From assembly GCA_963556195.1 (NCBI GenBank), contig OY744551.1:12415096-12479095 (forward strand): a stretch of 64,000 nt of DNA, written 5' to 3'. The notes beneath the pieces were generated by a model that had not been told where the DNA came from, did not search any database, and worked only from the letters and a program-made list of their open reading frames with translations. Below are positions 1 through 13,036 of this stretch, in pieces. The stretch comes from Sepiola atlantica. Taxonomy: Eukaryota; Mollusca; Cephalopoda; Sepiida; Sepiolidae. Each line of letters opens with the position of its first letter. The stretch's first letter is position 1. The translations under genes and the position numbers were made by a program.

Positions 1-559
1 TCCTGAATACCGACTTATTCTGCAATTATTATTGAAATGTTTTATCTTTGTAACTAAACATTTAAAATTAAATTAAAAACTAAAAATGTAATGTTGATTC
101 AATTTAAATTTTTAATTGAATTTTAATTAAAATTAGTTTCATTTTGTAAAAGTTTATAAAAAAGCTTTTTAAAATTCAAAATGTTCAATTAAATATTTAC
201 ATTAAATTCAAATTGACATTTGTTTGAATAAACATCTGACTTCAAAAACTGTTTGCTGTCATTATTTATTTATTTTTTATTTGCAATGTGATTATTCAAT
301 CTGTCATTTCTGCAAGTGTCTGTTAGGTCACAAACGATGACGGTCTGTCTGTTTATTTCAGAAAGATACAGACCAGCGGCTAGGCCCGTGTTCTACATAC
401 AAAACCCGACATTCCTGAAAGGTCACCGATATACGGAACAACATAGTAAGGAATAAACGAAAAAGTATACTTTCTCCATTTTTCATCGTCAACATTACGC
501 GACTGAGCTCAAATCCTTCGTCATACCTGTAAAACATTCACAGCAGGAACTCATCTCTA
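1..559. other. AT-rich DNA, no feature recognised
   Basis: Unique-looking AT-rich sequence with no coding signal on either strand. Confidence 0.5.
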
Positions 560-569
560 CAACCATAGC

Positions 570-588
570 AGATAACTTTTCTTTCTCT

Positions 589-620
<32 letters not shown>

Positions 621-962
621 TCCCCTCTCTCTCCTTCTCTCTCTCTTTCTCTCTCTCTCTTTCTCTCTCTCTTTCTCCCTCTCTCTTTCTCTCTCTTTCT
701 TTCTCGCTTTCTCTCTCTCTCTTTCCCTCTCTCTCTTTCCCTCTCTCTTTCTCTCTCTCTTTCTCCCTCTCTTTCTCACTCTCTTTCTCTCTCTCTTTTT
801 TTATCTCTCTTTCTCTCTCTTTCTCTATCTCTTTCTCTCTCTTTCTCTTTCTCTCTCTCTCCTTCTCTCTCTTTCTCTCTCTCTCTTTCTCTCTCTGTCT
901 TTCTCTCTTTCTCTCTCTTTCTTTCTCTCTCTCTCTTTTTCTCTCTCTCTTCCTCTCTTCTT
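570..962. repeat. Polypyrimidine (TTTCTCTC)n microsatellite
   Basis: About 390 bp of almost uninterrupted C/T on the plus strand. The Arg/Glu/Lys-rich minus-strand open frames here are a composition artefact. Confidence 0.95.
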
Positions 963-1130
963 TGTCTTCTCTGTACCAAAGACTAAACGGAACCTCCATG
1001 AACATTCTTTCGTAGAGCGTCCCATCGGCGGAACAAAATATTACGAAGCTGCTTCCCAGCTGACTACAACATGGTTGTCTTCAAATATAATGTAAACAAA
1101 TACTTGTTTAACTGTTTTCTTCGATAAACA
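963..1130 (+). pseudogene. LINE reverse transcriptase C-terminal remnant
   Basis: Plus-strand reading KRNLHEHSFVERPIGG and the following residues resemble the FFPRT-LWN C-terminal block of CR1/jockey-like LINEs. Related nucleotide copies are at 58570-58690 (plus) and 32660-32760 (minus). It directly abuts the pyrimidine tract. Confidence 0.55.
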
Positions 1131-1893
1131 ATTCATGTCAAGAAATATTCTGTCTATTTCTCCGGTTATGCCCAATCGTCGCATGGTGACGCTCTTTGCC
1201 AAACCGACGATCTCTTTAACCCTAATCCTCGAATGACCCCTTCCCCCCAAAAAAACCGGCTTAATTTTACGTAGAAGTCACTATATGTTGTTTATTATTT
1301 TGAGCCGTACGCTAGTTGTACAAAGAAAGATGCCGCCCAGGAGATCTAAATAAGACAGCCGACAAGTAAACTTTTTATTCCACACTCGACAACTCATCCG
1401 GCCTAAGTTTACGTCGTCCTCATTTTGGGATCTAATCTATTCACTTTATTTCATCAATATTTATCTATCTATATCCTACTGCGACTCTGCATTCTTGCTT
1501 CTTCTCAGGCACACTGGGTGACGTCATAGTTTTGTGACATCACACATTAACATAGGTGCTCATAAGCACAGTGGATAAGGTTAAAAAATGATGACGTCAT
1601 CTATAAAACCAGAAATAGTCAGAAGAGACATCCTTTTATCTGGAAACCCTAAGATCTTGTAATTGATAGTTGACACTTCATACCTACCTATCTCCGCAAG
1701 GCATATCTACGTCGCTTTGTGTGTGCCACGGTGGAATATGTAGAAATAAAATATTGCATATGTCTATCTTCGTATCTTTTTGCCCGAAGTAGACTCAAAA
1801 ATAGCTATCAACCAAAACGATTATGATAAACAGTTAGGAAAAGTAAAAATGGTTTGTGGATAATTTTTTCTTTCATATTTTTATTTTTTATTT
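1131..1893. other. Gene-free stretch with two TGACGTCA palindromes
   Basis: No coding signal. CRE-type palindromes occur at 1519-1526 and 1592-1599, without a nearby gene. Confidence 0.5.
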
Positions 1894-2820
1894 TTGCTAG
1901 GGATGGGGTATCCTATCAGATGCCAAACATTTACTCGCTACTTAAGATACTCCAACCATCCTTTTAAGCGCAAGTGTTTGGATTTCTTTTGCACTTGGTT
2001 CACCGGGTTTATTCGTCAGGTAGTTCTCCCTGTTTTGTTTGCTGGCACTTCAGAAGAAGTTCTCAGAAATCAAGGGGCCCTTTTCTGGAGCTAACACTTG
2101 TTTTTTATATGATATACATATCTATTAACATATTCCATTAAAATTCTCCTTTTTCTGTGAAACGTTGAGTTAGTAAAAAATTCAGAACATTAATTTTCCG
2201 CTCCCCAATTGACTAGTTTACTATGTTATAATATATCTTTCTTGGGATGTCATGGTCTTACCTGATTCCAGGACAAGAATTTATCTAGTCTGGTGGAGTA
2301 TCCAGTAAAGTGGTGTTACTTTAGGTAACATTACTTCGAGAAGTTGCACCATCCCTCGTATGAGCCAATGTATATCTGTGTCGGGAAAATCTTATTTGAG
2401 CTTCGAAACTTATGTTATTTTTTTATATTTGGTCAGGGTACGAGCAACTGACCGCAAGGGGGTTTCCTCTTCAAGAAAAAAGAAAGAAAGAAAACGAAGA
2501 GAAAGAATAGGAAATAAGAGGAGAGAGTAAAGTGAACGAACCTCGAAAGATAAGGGGTAACTTATACAGGCTAGCCTTTCCTACAGTGCCTGTTTGTCAA
2601 ATCGATCTATTGATCTGCAATACGCCAATGTATATCCGTATCGAGAGGATCTTATTTGGGCTTCAAATACTATATTATTTTTTAATATTTGGTCAGGGGA
2701 TACTTGTGGAGAGAAGTATCCTAATGTCAGGTTGTCCTGACAAACCCTTTGTACAGAGAGACCGAAGACACTCGTGGATGGTGTTTAGTAGGTAATTCAA
2801 ACTCTACAGTAGGTAATTCA
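1890..2820 (+). repeat. Dispersed repeat, long copy
   Basis: The block from GGGATGGGGTATCC at about 1899 recurs inverted at 44620-44830. The block from GAAGTTCTCAGAAATCAAGG at about 2054 recurs at 22650-23100. The terminal GTCAGGTTGTCCTGACAAAC segment near 2725 recurs at 16810-16900, 44870-44960 and 62895-62980. No intact open frame; likely a non-autonomous transposon. Confidence 0.7.
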
Positions 2821-3892
2821 AACTCTCCAAATGTATGCGTGCGAAAGTGCGTTATAAATTAGTAGTCATGTGTGCGTGTGTAAGTGTGAGTATACTACTG
2901 CACCACTATGTATGTTTACACCGTGCGTACGTGTTTCCACTAAAATATTTTAAGCGCCATTTCGTTGCTGTAACTGTTTTAGGGAATACTCAAATATCAC
3001 AGAGCGAGAGAAATGTTATATGATAAACGCAAACAAAATAATGACGACTACATCATAAGTTCACAAAAGATATATTTATATATGTTTAAACATGTAAGTC
3101 TACATAGATAGGTACACATAGAATCGTTGTTCATATTTTAAGAGTCTATGCAGAACCAGGGGAATTCATTAGCTAAGATATTGAGGAGGCCTGAGTCGAC
3201 TATTTAATGGTTGTTAAATTATGCGCGTGTTTGAAAAATCGTAATCAAAACTTCCCCACACAATTATAAAATGTTCATTTGATTAGAAGTTATTAATAAG
3301 AGTCAATATTCATTTGGTTTCATTGTAGAAAGTTCATTAAGAAATGTTAGAAGTATTAAAGTGGTTAAGTTTATACATTTTTTTTCAATCAGCAGACGAT
3401 AAGGTGAACACTTTAATGCATTGTGTACATTTCTTTTCAATCAGCGAAAGACTGCGTGAAAAAGTAAATGCGTTGATGTGTGCGTGTGTTCGTTAGTGTC
3501 AGAGTGCATATGTGTATGGCCTTGTGTGTGTGAAGGTTGAGAAATGTATTATCAATTTTCCGAAGACCCGACAGAAGGGGCGAGGGAAGCTTGCGAAATG
3601 TCGATTTTTGCTGTCGTGAATTTTGGCTCAACTTGTGTTGAAGGAAAAATCTGTCCTTTTCTGCACTCGAGGTTTATAAAAAAAGGGCAATTCGACGAAT
3701 TCAAAGAAATATAATTGTTTGGCTGAAAATGTTTTCATTTGTTTTTATTAATTCACGCTAGTGCATACACAGAGATATGAGCGTGTAAAGAGTTTTTAGG
3801 ATTTTTATTTTGGGAGTAGAAGCTGTGAAAAGAAGTTGGAGCAGAAGCCGCCGGAAAGGGGTGGAGCATGGGCAAGACCCGCTGGAAAGAGC
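2821..3892. other. Gene-free, no feature recognised
   Basis: AT-rich, with short open frames lacking codon structure or homology. A short duplication (GTAGGTAATTCAAACTCT) lies at its left edge. Confidence 0.45.
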
Positions 3893-6800
3893 TTCGTGAA
3901 ATCTAACGTATCTTTTATGATCTTCAGTATAAAATATGTGAAATTCAACGCATCTTTTATGTGAAATTCTACGCATCTTTTATGATCTCCAGTATGAAAT
4001 ATGTTAAATCTAATTCATCTTTTATGATTTTCAGTATAAAATATGTTAAATCTAATTCATCTTTTATGATCTTCAGTATATAATATGTTAAATCTAATTC
4101 ATCTTTTATGATTTTCAGTATAAAATATGTTAAATCTGATTCATCTTTTATGATCTTCAGTATATAATATGTTCAATCTAATTCATCTTTTATGATCTTC
4201 AGTATATAATATGTTCAATCTAATTCATCTTTTATGATTTTCAGTATAAAATATGTTAAATCTAATTCATCTTTTATGATCTTCAGTATAAAATATGTGA
4301 AATCTAATTCATCTTTTATGATCTTAAGTATATAATATGTTCAATCTAATTCATCTTTTATGATCTTCCGTATAAAATATGTTAAATCTAATTCATCTTT
4401 TATGATCTTCAGTATATAATATGTGAAATCTAATTCATCTTTTATGATCTTCAGTATATAATATGTTCAATCTAATTCATCTTTTATGATCTTTAGTATA
4501 TAATATGTTCAATCTAATTCATCTTTTATGATCTTCAGTATATAATATGTTCAATCTAATTCATCTTTTATGATCTTTAGTATATAATATGTTGAATCTA
4601 ATTCATCTTTTATGATCTTCAGTATATAATATGTTCAATCTAATTCATCTTTTATGATCTTCAGTATATAATATGTTCAATCTAATTCATCTTTTATAGT
4701 CTTCAGTATATAATATTTTCAATCTAATTCATCTTTTATGATCTTCAGTATATAATATGTTCAATCTAATTCATCTTTTATGATCTTCAGTATATAATAT
4801 GTTCAATCTAATTCATCTTTTATGATCTTCAGTATATAATATGTTCAATCTAATTCATATTTTATGATATCCAGTATAAAATATGTTCAATCTAATTCAT
4901 CTTTTATGATCTTCAGTATAAAATATGTTCAATCTAATTCATCTTTTATGATCTCCAGTATGAAATATGTTAAATCTAATTCATCTTTTATGATTTTCAG
5001 TATAAAATATGTTAAATCTAATTCATCTTTTATGATCTTCAGTATATAATATGTTAAATCTAATTCATCTTTTATGATTTTCAGTATAAAATATGTTAAA
5101 TTTGATTCATCTTTTATGATCTTCAGTATATAATATGTTCAATCTAATTCATCTTTTATGATCTTCAGTATATAATATGTTCAATCTAATTCATCTTTTA
5201 TGATTTTCAGTATAAAATATGTTAAATCTAATTCATCTTTTATGATCTTCAGTATAAAATATGTCAAATCTAATTCATCTTTTATGATCTTAAGTATATA
5301 ATATGTTCAATCTAATTCATCTTTTATGATCTTCCGTATAAAATATGTTAAATCTAATTCATCTTTTATGATCTTCAGTATATAATATGTGAAATCTAAT
5401 TCATCTTTTATGATCTTCAGTATATAATATGTTCAATCTAATTCATCTTTTATGATCTTTAGTATATAATATGTTCAATCTAATTCATCTTTTATGATCT
5501 TCAGTATATAATATGTTCAATCTAATTCATCTTTTATGATCTTCAGTATATATGTTGAATCTAATTCATCTTTTATGATCTTCAGTATATAATATGTTCA
5601 ATCTAATTCATCTTTTATGATCTTCAGTATATAATATGTTCAATCTAATTCATCTTTTATAGTCTTCAGTATATAATATTTTCAATCTAATTCATCTTTT
5701 ATGATCTTCAGTATATAATATGTTCAATCTAATTCATCTTTTATGATCTTCAGTATATAATATGTTCAATCTAATTCATCTTTTATGATCTTCAGTATAT
5801 AATATGTTCAATCTAATTCATATTTTATGATATCCAGTATAAAATATGTTCAATCTAATTCATCTTTTATGATCTTCAGTATAAAATATGTTCAATCTAA
5901 TTCATCTTTTATGATCTCCAGTATGAAATATGTTAAATCTAATTCATCTTTTATGATTTTCAGTATAAAATATGTTAAATCTAATTCATCTTTTATGATC
6001 TTCAGTATATAATATGTTAAATCTAATTCATCTTTTATGATTTTCAGTATAAAATATGTTAAATCTGATTCATCTTTTATGATCTTCAGTATATAATATG
6101 TTCAATCTAATTCATCTTTTATGATCTTCAGTATATAATATGTTCAATCTAATTCATCTTTTATGATTTTCAGTATAAAATATGTTAAATCTAATTCATC
6201 TTTTATGATCTTCAGTATAAAATATGTCAAATCTAATTCATCTTTTATGATCTTAAGTATATAATATGTTCAATCTAATTCATCTTTTATGATCTTCCGT
6301 ATAAAATATGTTAAATCTAATTCATCTTTTATGATCTTCAGTATATAATATGTGAAATCTAATTCATCTTTTATGATCTTCAGTATATAATATGTTCAAT
6401 CTAATTCATCTTTTATGATCTTTAGTATATAATATGTTCAATCTAATTCATCTTTTATGATCTTCAGTATATAATATGTTCAATCTAATTCATCTTTTAT
6501 GATCTTCAGTATATATGTTGAATCTAATTCATCTTTTATGATCTTCAGTATATAATATGTTCAATCTAATTCATCTTTTATGATCTTCAGTATATAATAT
6601 GTTCAATCTAATTCATCTTTTATAGTCTTCAGTATATAATATTTTCAATCTAATTCATCTTTTATGATCTTCAGTATATAATATGTTCAATCTAATTCAT
6701 CTTTTATGATCTTCAGTATATAATATGTTCAATCTAATTCATCTTTTATGATCTTCAGTATATAATATGTTCAATCTAATTCATATTTTATGATATCCAG

Positions 6801-7466
6801 TATAAAATATGTTAAATCTAATTCATCTTTTATGATCTTCAGTATATAATATGTTCAATCTAATTCATCTGTTATGATCTTCAGTATATAATATGTTCAA
6901 TCTAATTCATCTTTTATGATCTTCAGTATAAAATATGTTCAATCTAATTCATCTTTTATGATCTTCAGTATAAAATATGTTCAATCTAATTCATCTTTTA
7001 TGATCTTCAGTATAAAATATGTTCAATCTAATTCATCTTTTATGATCTTCAGTATATAATATGTTCAATCTAATTTATCTTTTATGATCTTCAGTATAAA
7101 ATATGTTCAATCTAATTCATCTTTTATGATCTTCAGTATATAATATGTTCAATCTAATTCATCTCTTATGATCTTCAGTATATAATATGTTCAATCTAAT
7201 TCATCTTTTATGATCTTCAGTATAAAATATGTTAAATCTAATTCATCTTTTATGATCTTCAGTATAAAATATGTTCAACTTAATTCATCTTTTATGATCT
7301 TCAGTATATATGTTCAATCTAATTCACCTTTTATGATCTTCAGTATATAATATGTTAAATCTAATTCACCTTTTATGATCTTCAGTATATAATATGTTAA
7401 ATCTAACACATCATTTATGATCTACAGTATAAAATATGTGAAATCTAACGCATATTTTATGTGAAA
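3893..7466. repeat. 42-bp AT-rich satellite with higher-order periodicity
   Basis: The monomer is 42 bp (TCTAATTCATCTTTTATGAT then CTTCAGTATATAATATGTTC then AA). Diagnostic variants recur at 966 and 963 bp: ATCTCCAGTATGAAAT at 3985, 4951 and 5914, and TCATATTTTATGATATCC at about 4857, 5820 and 6783. That is 23 monomers per higher-order unit; the 3-bp shorter units share a deletion (5546 and its copy at about 6509). The 61-residue frames at 4864 and 5827 are repeat copies, not genes. The right end decays into diverged monomers. Confidence 0.97.
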
Positions 7467-7892
7467 TTCAATGCATGTCCAACATAAGTCGTTGATTTAT
7501 TCTGGAGTTAACCACTCTATAGAGAGGGTTTAGTCGTCAAGTATATGGTGAACGTTTTATGTCTTATTTATATGGTTAAATGAACCCTACTATATAGGCT
7601 AAAATACTTTTCAAATTATTTATATTGATAATTATTCCAGGTATTTCAAGAATGTTTACGTTTATGCAAAATTGTAATCATGTTAGAATTGTAATTTGTA
7701 TGTTTTCTTAATTTCAGGTTTTATTTTTCTTGAAATAAAAATTTACGAATAAAAAAAAAGTGTTTTTTTAATGAATTAACTATTGCCCCAAGACAGGTCC
7801 ACTCAATTCCTCGAACAGAACAGCAACACTTTTTATATCCACTAACCGAAGATTTAGATCAACTTATGACGCTACTAAACCTTAGGTCTAGA

Positions 7893-7995
7893 AACATTAA
7901 TCTATTTTTGTTGTAAAACCCATTAAATGATTTTAATTCTACAACATTACTCTAATTTTGTTGTAAAACCCATTAAATGATTTTGATTCTACAAC
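7893..7995. repeat. 50-bp tandem duplication
   Basis: Two copies of a 50-bp unit containing TTGTTGTAAAACCCATTAAA, starting at 7893 and 7943, with a few differences. Confidence 0.8.
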
Positions 7996-8427
7996 ATTTT
8001 TCAAATTTTAAACTTAAGCTTAACGGATCTTAAAACAAAAGTGAACTTAAGGGAATCTTGCTTAATTGGTGTCTAATGACTATTGATCAAATTTAATGGA
8101 GATCCGAAATATTTGAATTTTCAAATGGGTGGTTTGCCCATAGTATGCCTCACCATAGCACCTTTTAAAAAACTGCAAAGAAACTGAAATTCGGAAACTA
8201 TGTATTTATGTGTGAATAATACCTAGTGTTAAGATTTTATAAACAAATTTTCGAACAGCTTTCACCCACTTTTTTACCCTCCCTCCGCGTGTACAAAAAA
8301 AAACTAAAAATAAATCACATTTGGACCCGTTACACCAAGCATCTGTGTTCAAAAATTCATAATGATCGATTAGTTAGTTTAGGAGTGAATCCTGTACAAA
8401 TAAATATACAAACCTGACTTTATAAAT

Positions 8428-8692
8428 AAAGCGTTCGAACGCAAAACGCAATAAATCCAATTCGTTTAAATTTAGATTAGGTCTAAATTTAACAATAAAA
8501 ACACGAATATATTAAATCTAGACATCGAATGAAAACTGATTTTAATTGAAATCAGAAAGAAATTATTTCGGTATCATATTATGTAACACATAGTTTTGGG
8601 TTGTCGTCGAGTGTTGAAATGCCACACTTTTTGTAGGGACAGTTTCGTGATTTTGAAAATGGCATTTATCGCGTTTTGTATTCGAACTCTTC
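8428..8692. mobile_element. MITE with GTTCGAACGCAAAACGC termini, copy 1
   Basis: About 265 bp with terminal inverted repeats: GTTCGAACGCAAAACGC at the left and GCGTTTTGTATTCGAACTC at the right. A second copy in the opposite orientation is at 57028-57274. No open frame. Confidence 0.75.
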
Positions 8693-8902
8693 AAATGTAG
8701 AAGATGAATTATATCGTATATTCAAGTGCCACTTCATAATAAAACTTTCGCACAGAATATCTTATGTTTAGTAATCGGCAGTTTAAATGCTTCGGAATTC
8801 CGTTAATATAAATCGTTTGCTTATTTTTTACGAATAAATATGTTCGAGTAATAACAACAGTTATTTTTTTACATATTTCACCCTAAACAAGGCAGGCCGC
8901 AA

Positions 8903-9875
8903 CTATATACGTAAGGGTTTACTGAGAATTAGGGTGTAGGTTTTTGTAGATTGGAGCAGTGTAACGAGCTGACTGTTTACCTTAGTTTTAAACAATTGCA
9001 TATCGGTACTGTCGGGGAAACAGGGAGCAGGAAGGGAGTTCATGAGGCCAACAGCACGGGGAAATAAGCTATTGGAGTAGAAGGCTCTCCAGAATCTGGG
9101 GACCTCCACAGTGAATGGATGGGACCTAGCTGATTGTCGAGTTCGTCTAGTGTATTTACGTCGAGGAGGCACCCGAGTAACCAGTTTATCGGAGCATAAT
9201 CCATTGAAGTATTTGTAAACCAAGCACAAGTATACAACATTGCCGCGATGGGGCAGCGCTGGAGCCTGGTTTATACTGTGGGACCTATTAAGTTGGCGAC
9301 TCTTTTTTGGATCTTGTCTAGGAGGGAGAGACACGCGAATTATGCACCAGCCCAGATGTGGCAACAATATTCCATTCATGAGCTGATGATGGCTTTGTAT
9401 AGATATAGGATAATGTCAGGTTTGAGAAGTTTACTAGCACGGTAGAGGGAGCAAACCTTTCTTGCGGCAGCCTTGGCAATGTCTTCAATGTATTTGTTCC
9501 AATTCGTGTTACCTGTGAAGGTTAGGCTGATGAGTTTTAATGATGAACTCTCAGGTAGGGTGTTATTTGCCATGACAATCGGTAGTTAGAGAGGTTTCTT
9601 GTAGTTGTTGTATTAAAAGTTACTAACCATTTATGCCCCCAATTCACTATAACCTAGAGGTCATTTTCTAAGGATTCTGCCATTGCCTCGGATTTGATCG
9701 CGTCCGTTTTGCCCATATAATGAGAGTAAAGCCTGGTGTCGTCAGCAAATATACCAATCTCAGACTCAATGTCATCAGGGAGATCATTTAGAAAAATCAG
9801 GAACAATAAAGGTTCAAGGATAGATCCATGAAGTACACCAGCATTTTTTCGAAACTAGTATGTACTGCTGGTCGG
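8903..9875 (-). pseudogene. Broken LINE reverse transcriptase (CR1/jockey-like), C-terminal half
   Basis: Read from 9870 downwards, the minus strand gives LEPLLFLIFLNDLPDDIES, then the RT catalytic block FADDTRLYS. After frame breaks comes the 158-residue frame at 9379-8903, with RRTRQSARSHPFTVEVPRFW, FPRAVGLMNSLPAPCFPDST and LFKTKVNS. These are RT palm and 3'-terminal blocks of a non-LTR retrotransposon. Several frameshifts and stops show it is dead. Related remnants are at 40215-40740 and 32640-33040. Confidence 0.85.
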
Positions 9876-9884
9876 TAAGTTAAT

Positions 9885-10078
9885 ATCAACACAGGGAATT
9901 CATGGAGACAACTACACCAACGAGTTAAACGAGCTGGAAAAAAAACATTATAATATTGAGTGTTTTGCAAGGAGGGTTCAAGTATAATTTTTTAGACTTT
10001 GGTATGACTTGATTGAAGACAGCCCATCGATCCTCCGATCCATTTGCAAAATGGGCCGGTAAAGATCATAAATGGAAT
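9885..10078. repeat. Dispersed repeat, copy 1
   Basis: Shares long near-identical stretches (GGAGACAACTACACCAACGA, GATCCTCCGATCCATTTGC) with 12395-12567, in the same orientation. It lies next to LINE sequence in both places, so it is probably part of that LINE. Confidence 0.8.
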
Positions 10079-10351
10079 TAAAGAATAATGTCTATTTTTT
10101 CGTAAGAATTCTATTTATATGAGAAGAGACAATTTATACTGGTGTTTGCTTTAATATTTTTGATCGGATTCGTTTTGATACACAATTTAAATGTTTTATT
10201 TTAAATCTTTGGTTGGTGTCTGTTTCTTATTTCGATTATTCAATCTGATGTATTCCACTGTTAAGCATATCTTAGGACTCAGGAAATCACTTTCAAGCAA
10301 AACTTTCCGGTACAAATAAAAATATTAATGTGTCACCTTTAGTTATTAAAA

Positions 10352-10578
10352 CGAGAGTTGACGGCGGTTAAGTGGATAACGAAGCCCTAAGTGTTCCAAG
10401 TTCGAATCCAGTCAGTTCCACAGTACCACTTTCACTTAGGGATGTTGGCAACCTTCTCGTGGTCCTTCCCGTAAGTACCCGATGTCTTTCCAGAAATAGT
10501 TCTACCTAGAAAAACATCGGGGAAACTAATGCCAGCACCAGAATCATCTGATTCACACGAAAGAAGAAGAAGAATATA
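10352..10578 (+). mobile_element. tRNA-derived SINE
   Basis: An A-box-like GGCGGTTAAGTGG is followed 30-40 bp later by the B-box GTTCGAATCC. An unrelated body follows and ends in an AGAAGAAGAAGAATA tail. This is the standard tRNA-head SINE layout. Confidence 0.75.
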
Positions 10579-10710
10579 TTAATACGACTATAACATTATT
10601 CTTATCCGGCTCGTTACAGTTAGATATACATTTTCTTACTATTTCACAATTTTAAAAAAATACAAAAGAAAAAAATGAAGACATGGTTTTGTTCATAGTC
10701 AAATCAACCA

Positions 10711-10716
10711 TTTATT
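10711..10716 (-). terminator. Polyadenylation signal of S-crystallin A
   Basis: AATAAA on the minus strand, 136 bp past the stop codon. It is the first canonical hexamer downstream in that direction. Confidence 0.75.
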
Positions 10717-10851
10717 CAATAAATAAAAATCGGAATATAATTTGATTCCAAACACAAGCATTCTCTTTTTAACGATTTACAAGATAATTAAAACGCTGTC
10801 ACTTTTCTGGTTCAACTCATTAATTCCATAGATTCATTAACGCTGTTTGGT

Positions 10852-11016
10852 TTACCAGCTGGTGTTACAACGGCTCTTCAGGTAGGACGAGATCTTGGGG
10901 TGACTGGCGACGCGGTTGTAAAGACCCATCATTTTGGGGTAGCTGCTGAACATAGACTGGTTTTCCATATACATGTTCTCCATGCAACAGTAGAACATCA
11001 TGTCACACCACATCAT
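10852..11016 (-). CDS. S-crystallin A exon 6 (C-terminus and stop)
   Basis: 165 nt: 54 codons plus TAA. It starts [11 protein letters not shown] and ends NTSW. In sigma GST this helix starts with an N-capping Ser/Thr-x-x-Asp box; here it is Met-x-x-Asp, so the Asp is kept and the Ser/Thr lost. Eleven of 54 residues differ from gene B. Confidence 0.95.
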   Translation of the reverse strand: MMWCDMMFYCCMENMYMENQSMFSSYPKMMGLYNRVASHPKISSYLKSRCNTSW

Positions 11017-12972
11017 CTGCAAAAATAAGAAATAATCAGTTCGTTTCGTTAAAACTAAAAGAGGTTGTAGTGATCTTGCCCGACCGACGACAATCTCACT
11101 CTGGTATCAAAGTCTTGTACCGCAACCGACAACAATGTGGATCAAAGAACACTTTTTATTTGTAATTATTTTCGTTACTGGTACAGCTGTTGAATCAGAC
11201 AAAACTGACTTTTTTCCGACCCAAAAGAACGTAAACCTTCTCATACTGTTTACGTCATAAAATCTCTCCGTAAAAATAATCCCTTAATGATTACAAGATG
11301 AGGTACATATTCAGGACGATTAACTTTTTTGCCTGTACCGCATTATTTCCACTAACCTACTAAACTATCGTTCCCAACCCGGCGATTGTCAAAATGCGTA
11401 ACAGCCTGAACCCTGCTGATCTTATCATGTTTACCTTATAAAATATCTCCGTGAAAAGAACTTTTATATGATTTCTAGTTGAAGGCACTATTCATATTTA
11501 ACAGGATGATCGATAGACGCGGACAGCGATTGAGTAACACACCGGGTAACGTATATATTTTTAAAGAAGATTCGAACTCAATACATTCACATTCTTACAA
11601 AACATCTCCCTTTACGAGCAAAAAGTATTGCATAATATAACATCGCCAACAAAACTTGAAATCAAATAAAACATATATAATTGAATCGCGATATATTTCC
11701 GTCACGAACGAGATCAATAATTAAGACTAGACTGATTGGCGGAAGAAGATATCGGTCGACCACTTTGCCTGAAGAACGGACGAGCGACTTACACCAACAA
11801 TGAATGAATATCTTTCGGTGACGGAGCAGCTTAACGTACAAGCGAATTACGTATGCTTGGCGTCCAATTTGCCTACCGGGTCAACAACCAGCAACTGCGG
11901 AAAGCAAATTTGTGCACCGATATTTTAATGCGGGTGTGTAAAAATAATGTTATCACAATATATTCCAACTTAATGTTGAAATTAAGTAAAGAGTTACATT
12001 TTATATTAGTAGTCAAGTTAGATCTACGTGTTCATGCAATTACGTTACAGGCAGGAAGTCGTTAGTAAGACGTAGCAAATGAGTAAATCAAATCACTCTG
12101 TAAAGGAACGGCTCCACTCCTTTATTTTCGATAACTCCACTTACCCTTGATTCTTACCTTATTCTATTTTTATGGAAATCGACCCAGACAAGGCATGAAG
12201 CCGATTGATCTAAGGAGCTAACAAGAACAAATAGGATTATCGCAAAGACGGGAGATGCCTATTGACCTTAGTTTTGAAAAGGTCAAGATTATAGGTAGGT
12301 GAAAAACAGTCAGCAGGAAAAGAGTTCCACAAGTGGTTCTTGGAAAAAAGCTACTGGAATAAGAAGCTGCATTACAATGGTGTATCAAAACAGAGAATTG
12401 ATGGAGACAACTACACCAACGAGTTAAACGAGCTAGAACGAAAGATTATAATAATTAGTGTTTTGCAAGGAGGGTTCAAGTATCATTTTTTAGACTTTGG
12501 TATGACTTGAGTGAAGACAGACCATCGATCCTCCGACCCATTTGCAAAATGGTCCGGTAAAGATCATAGATATATAATATTGCTAATCATTGGTATGTTT
12601 TTCAGTAAATAAGTTTAAGGATACGTACCATATCACCCATGAAAAATTTATTACCACCATCGCGCATGCTGAGGGTCCTTTCCATGAAGGGCATGATCCT
12701 GTTGAAGGTGTTCATGTACCTCCATTGCATGTAGTTCTGGAATAGCAAAAAATATTTTATAATATTTACTTAACTATATCATACTAAAACTCTGAGAAAT
12801 GTGCATGTTTGTATGTGAATGGTTGAGGTAGTGGGATGTGGAGCGAATGTGAACAAAAGTCGTGAGAGAAATGGAATGATGCAAATAAATAAAAGAAAGA
12901 ACAGATACAGAGGATAGATAAAGTGAAGAAAATAGAGAGGAGAGATAAAATATGAGAGCGGAGTAACGAGAC

Positions 12973-13036
<64 letters not shown>

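Noticed and set aside
538..1025. Arg/Glu/Lys-rich proteins
   Set aside because: Direct translation of the pyrimidine microsatellite in several frames at once.
3893..7466. CRISPR array
   Set aside because: Direct repeats have no unique spacers, and the genome is clearly eukaryotic.
8903..9379. 158-residue frame as a host gene
   Set aside because: It reads as the C-terminal part of a LINE polyprotein, with RT blocks upstream in shifted frames.
10390..10430. Genuine tRNA genes at SINE heads (also 25395, 29455, 35880, 37257)
   Set aside because: A- and B-box matches exist but cloverleaf pairing is poor, and each is followed by a SINE body.
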